This document shows, piece after piece, positions 63,945-64,000 of a stretch of 64,000 nt of DNA; the first letter of the stretch is position 1, and the number at the start of each line of letters is the position of its first letter. The DNA is from Pseudomonadota bacterium. GTDB taxonomy: Bacteria > Pseudomonadota > Gammaproteobacteria > Burkholderiales > Thiobacillaceae. The notes below the pieces were generated by a model. It was not told the DNA's origin. It searched no databases and was given only the letters and a program-made list of their open reading frames with translations. The stretch spans positions 1-64,000 of the forward strand of contig JAJZRU010000008.1 of the NCBI GenBank assembly GCA_021802555.1, given 5' to 3'. The position numbers were made by a program, and so were the translations under genes.

Positions 63945-64000
63945 CTACTGCGCCCCTCGCAGTTCCTGCCCAAATTGGGCGAATTTCTTTTTGTCCAGAT
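63945..64000 (-). CDS. C-terminal end of an unidentified gene (partial)
   Basis: On the minus strand the window edge carries 17 codons (LDKKKFAQFGQELRGAQ) ending in TAG at 63945-63947. The composition looks coding and a hairpin follows the stop. Too little is present to name a family. Confidence 0.4.
   Translation of the reverse strand, partial: LDKKKFAQFGQELRGAQ

Overview
The window reads as a stretch of chromosome from a GC-rich betaproteobacterial chemolithotrophic sulfur oxidiser, most like the Thiobacillaceae/Nitrosomonadales. This rests on a dissimilatory sat-aprB-aprA operon, a CbbQ/CbbO-type pair that in this group serves RuBisCO or nitric oxide reductase, and housekeeping gene orders typical of Betaproteobacteria (bamE opposite fur; carA-carB-greA-DUF4149; yhbY/rlmE-ftsH-folP-glmM; pyrG-kdsA-eno-ftsB; xseB-ispA-dxs). 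The assignment is inferred from gene content only. No CRISPR array, IS transposase or prophage was seen.

Layout. 0-6 kb: tRNA-Ser(CGA), a 0.5 kb non-coding stretch, an HDOD-GGDEF signalling protein and a giant AsmA-like DUF748 protein. 6-20 kb: EI24 membrane protein, mog and fur on the minus strand, then a plus-strand core block (bamE, dapB, carAB, greA, DUF4149, rlmE, ftsH, folP, glmM) interrupted by yhbY. 20-30 kb: an eight-gene minus-strand run, nnr-pyrG-kdsA-eno-ftsB-zipA-ligA-galU, with a small inverted-repeat element between zipA and ligA. 30-40 kb: the lithotrophy section, with cbbQ-(80-aa protein)-cbbO, a DUF4124 protein, a YkgJ cysteine-cluster protein, aprA, aprB, sat and unknown small genes. 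40-50 kb: GATase and retropepsin-like protease genes that start on the same four bases on opposite strands, a decayed folE2 tail beside intact folE2, dxs-ispA-xseB, a Rieske oxygenase, a STAS protein, DUF3025, FIST and an ERCC4/XPF-type nuclease. 50-59 kb: a prolyl aminopeptidase with a basic tail, then a tripartite RND efflux operon behind a CusRS-like two-component system. 59-64 kb: a GlrK-QseG-GlrR-like signalling operon followed by a small secreted protein.

The most interesting feature is at the right end. Directly after the stop codon of the NtrC-type regulator lie two exact TGTC-N10-GACA sites (the motif known for enterobacterial GlrR/QseF), then a textbook sigma-54 promoter, a stem-loop at the predicted transcript start, and a gene for an unrecognised 87-aa exported Gly/Ala/Lys-rich protein. 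This looks like a self-contained sensor-lipoprotein-regulator-target module. Other regulatory signals with clear sequence support are a perfect CusR-type dyad in front of the RND operon, and a 27-bp perfect palindrome covering the -35 element of the predicted folE2 promoter.

Limits: all functional names come from reading protein and DNA motifs by eye. No database search, alignment program or folding program was run.
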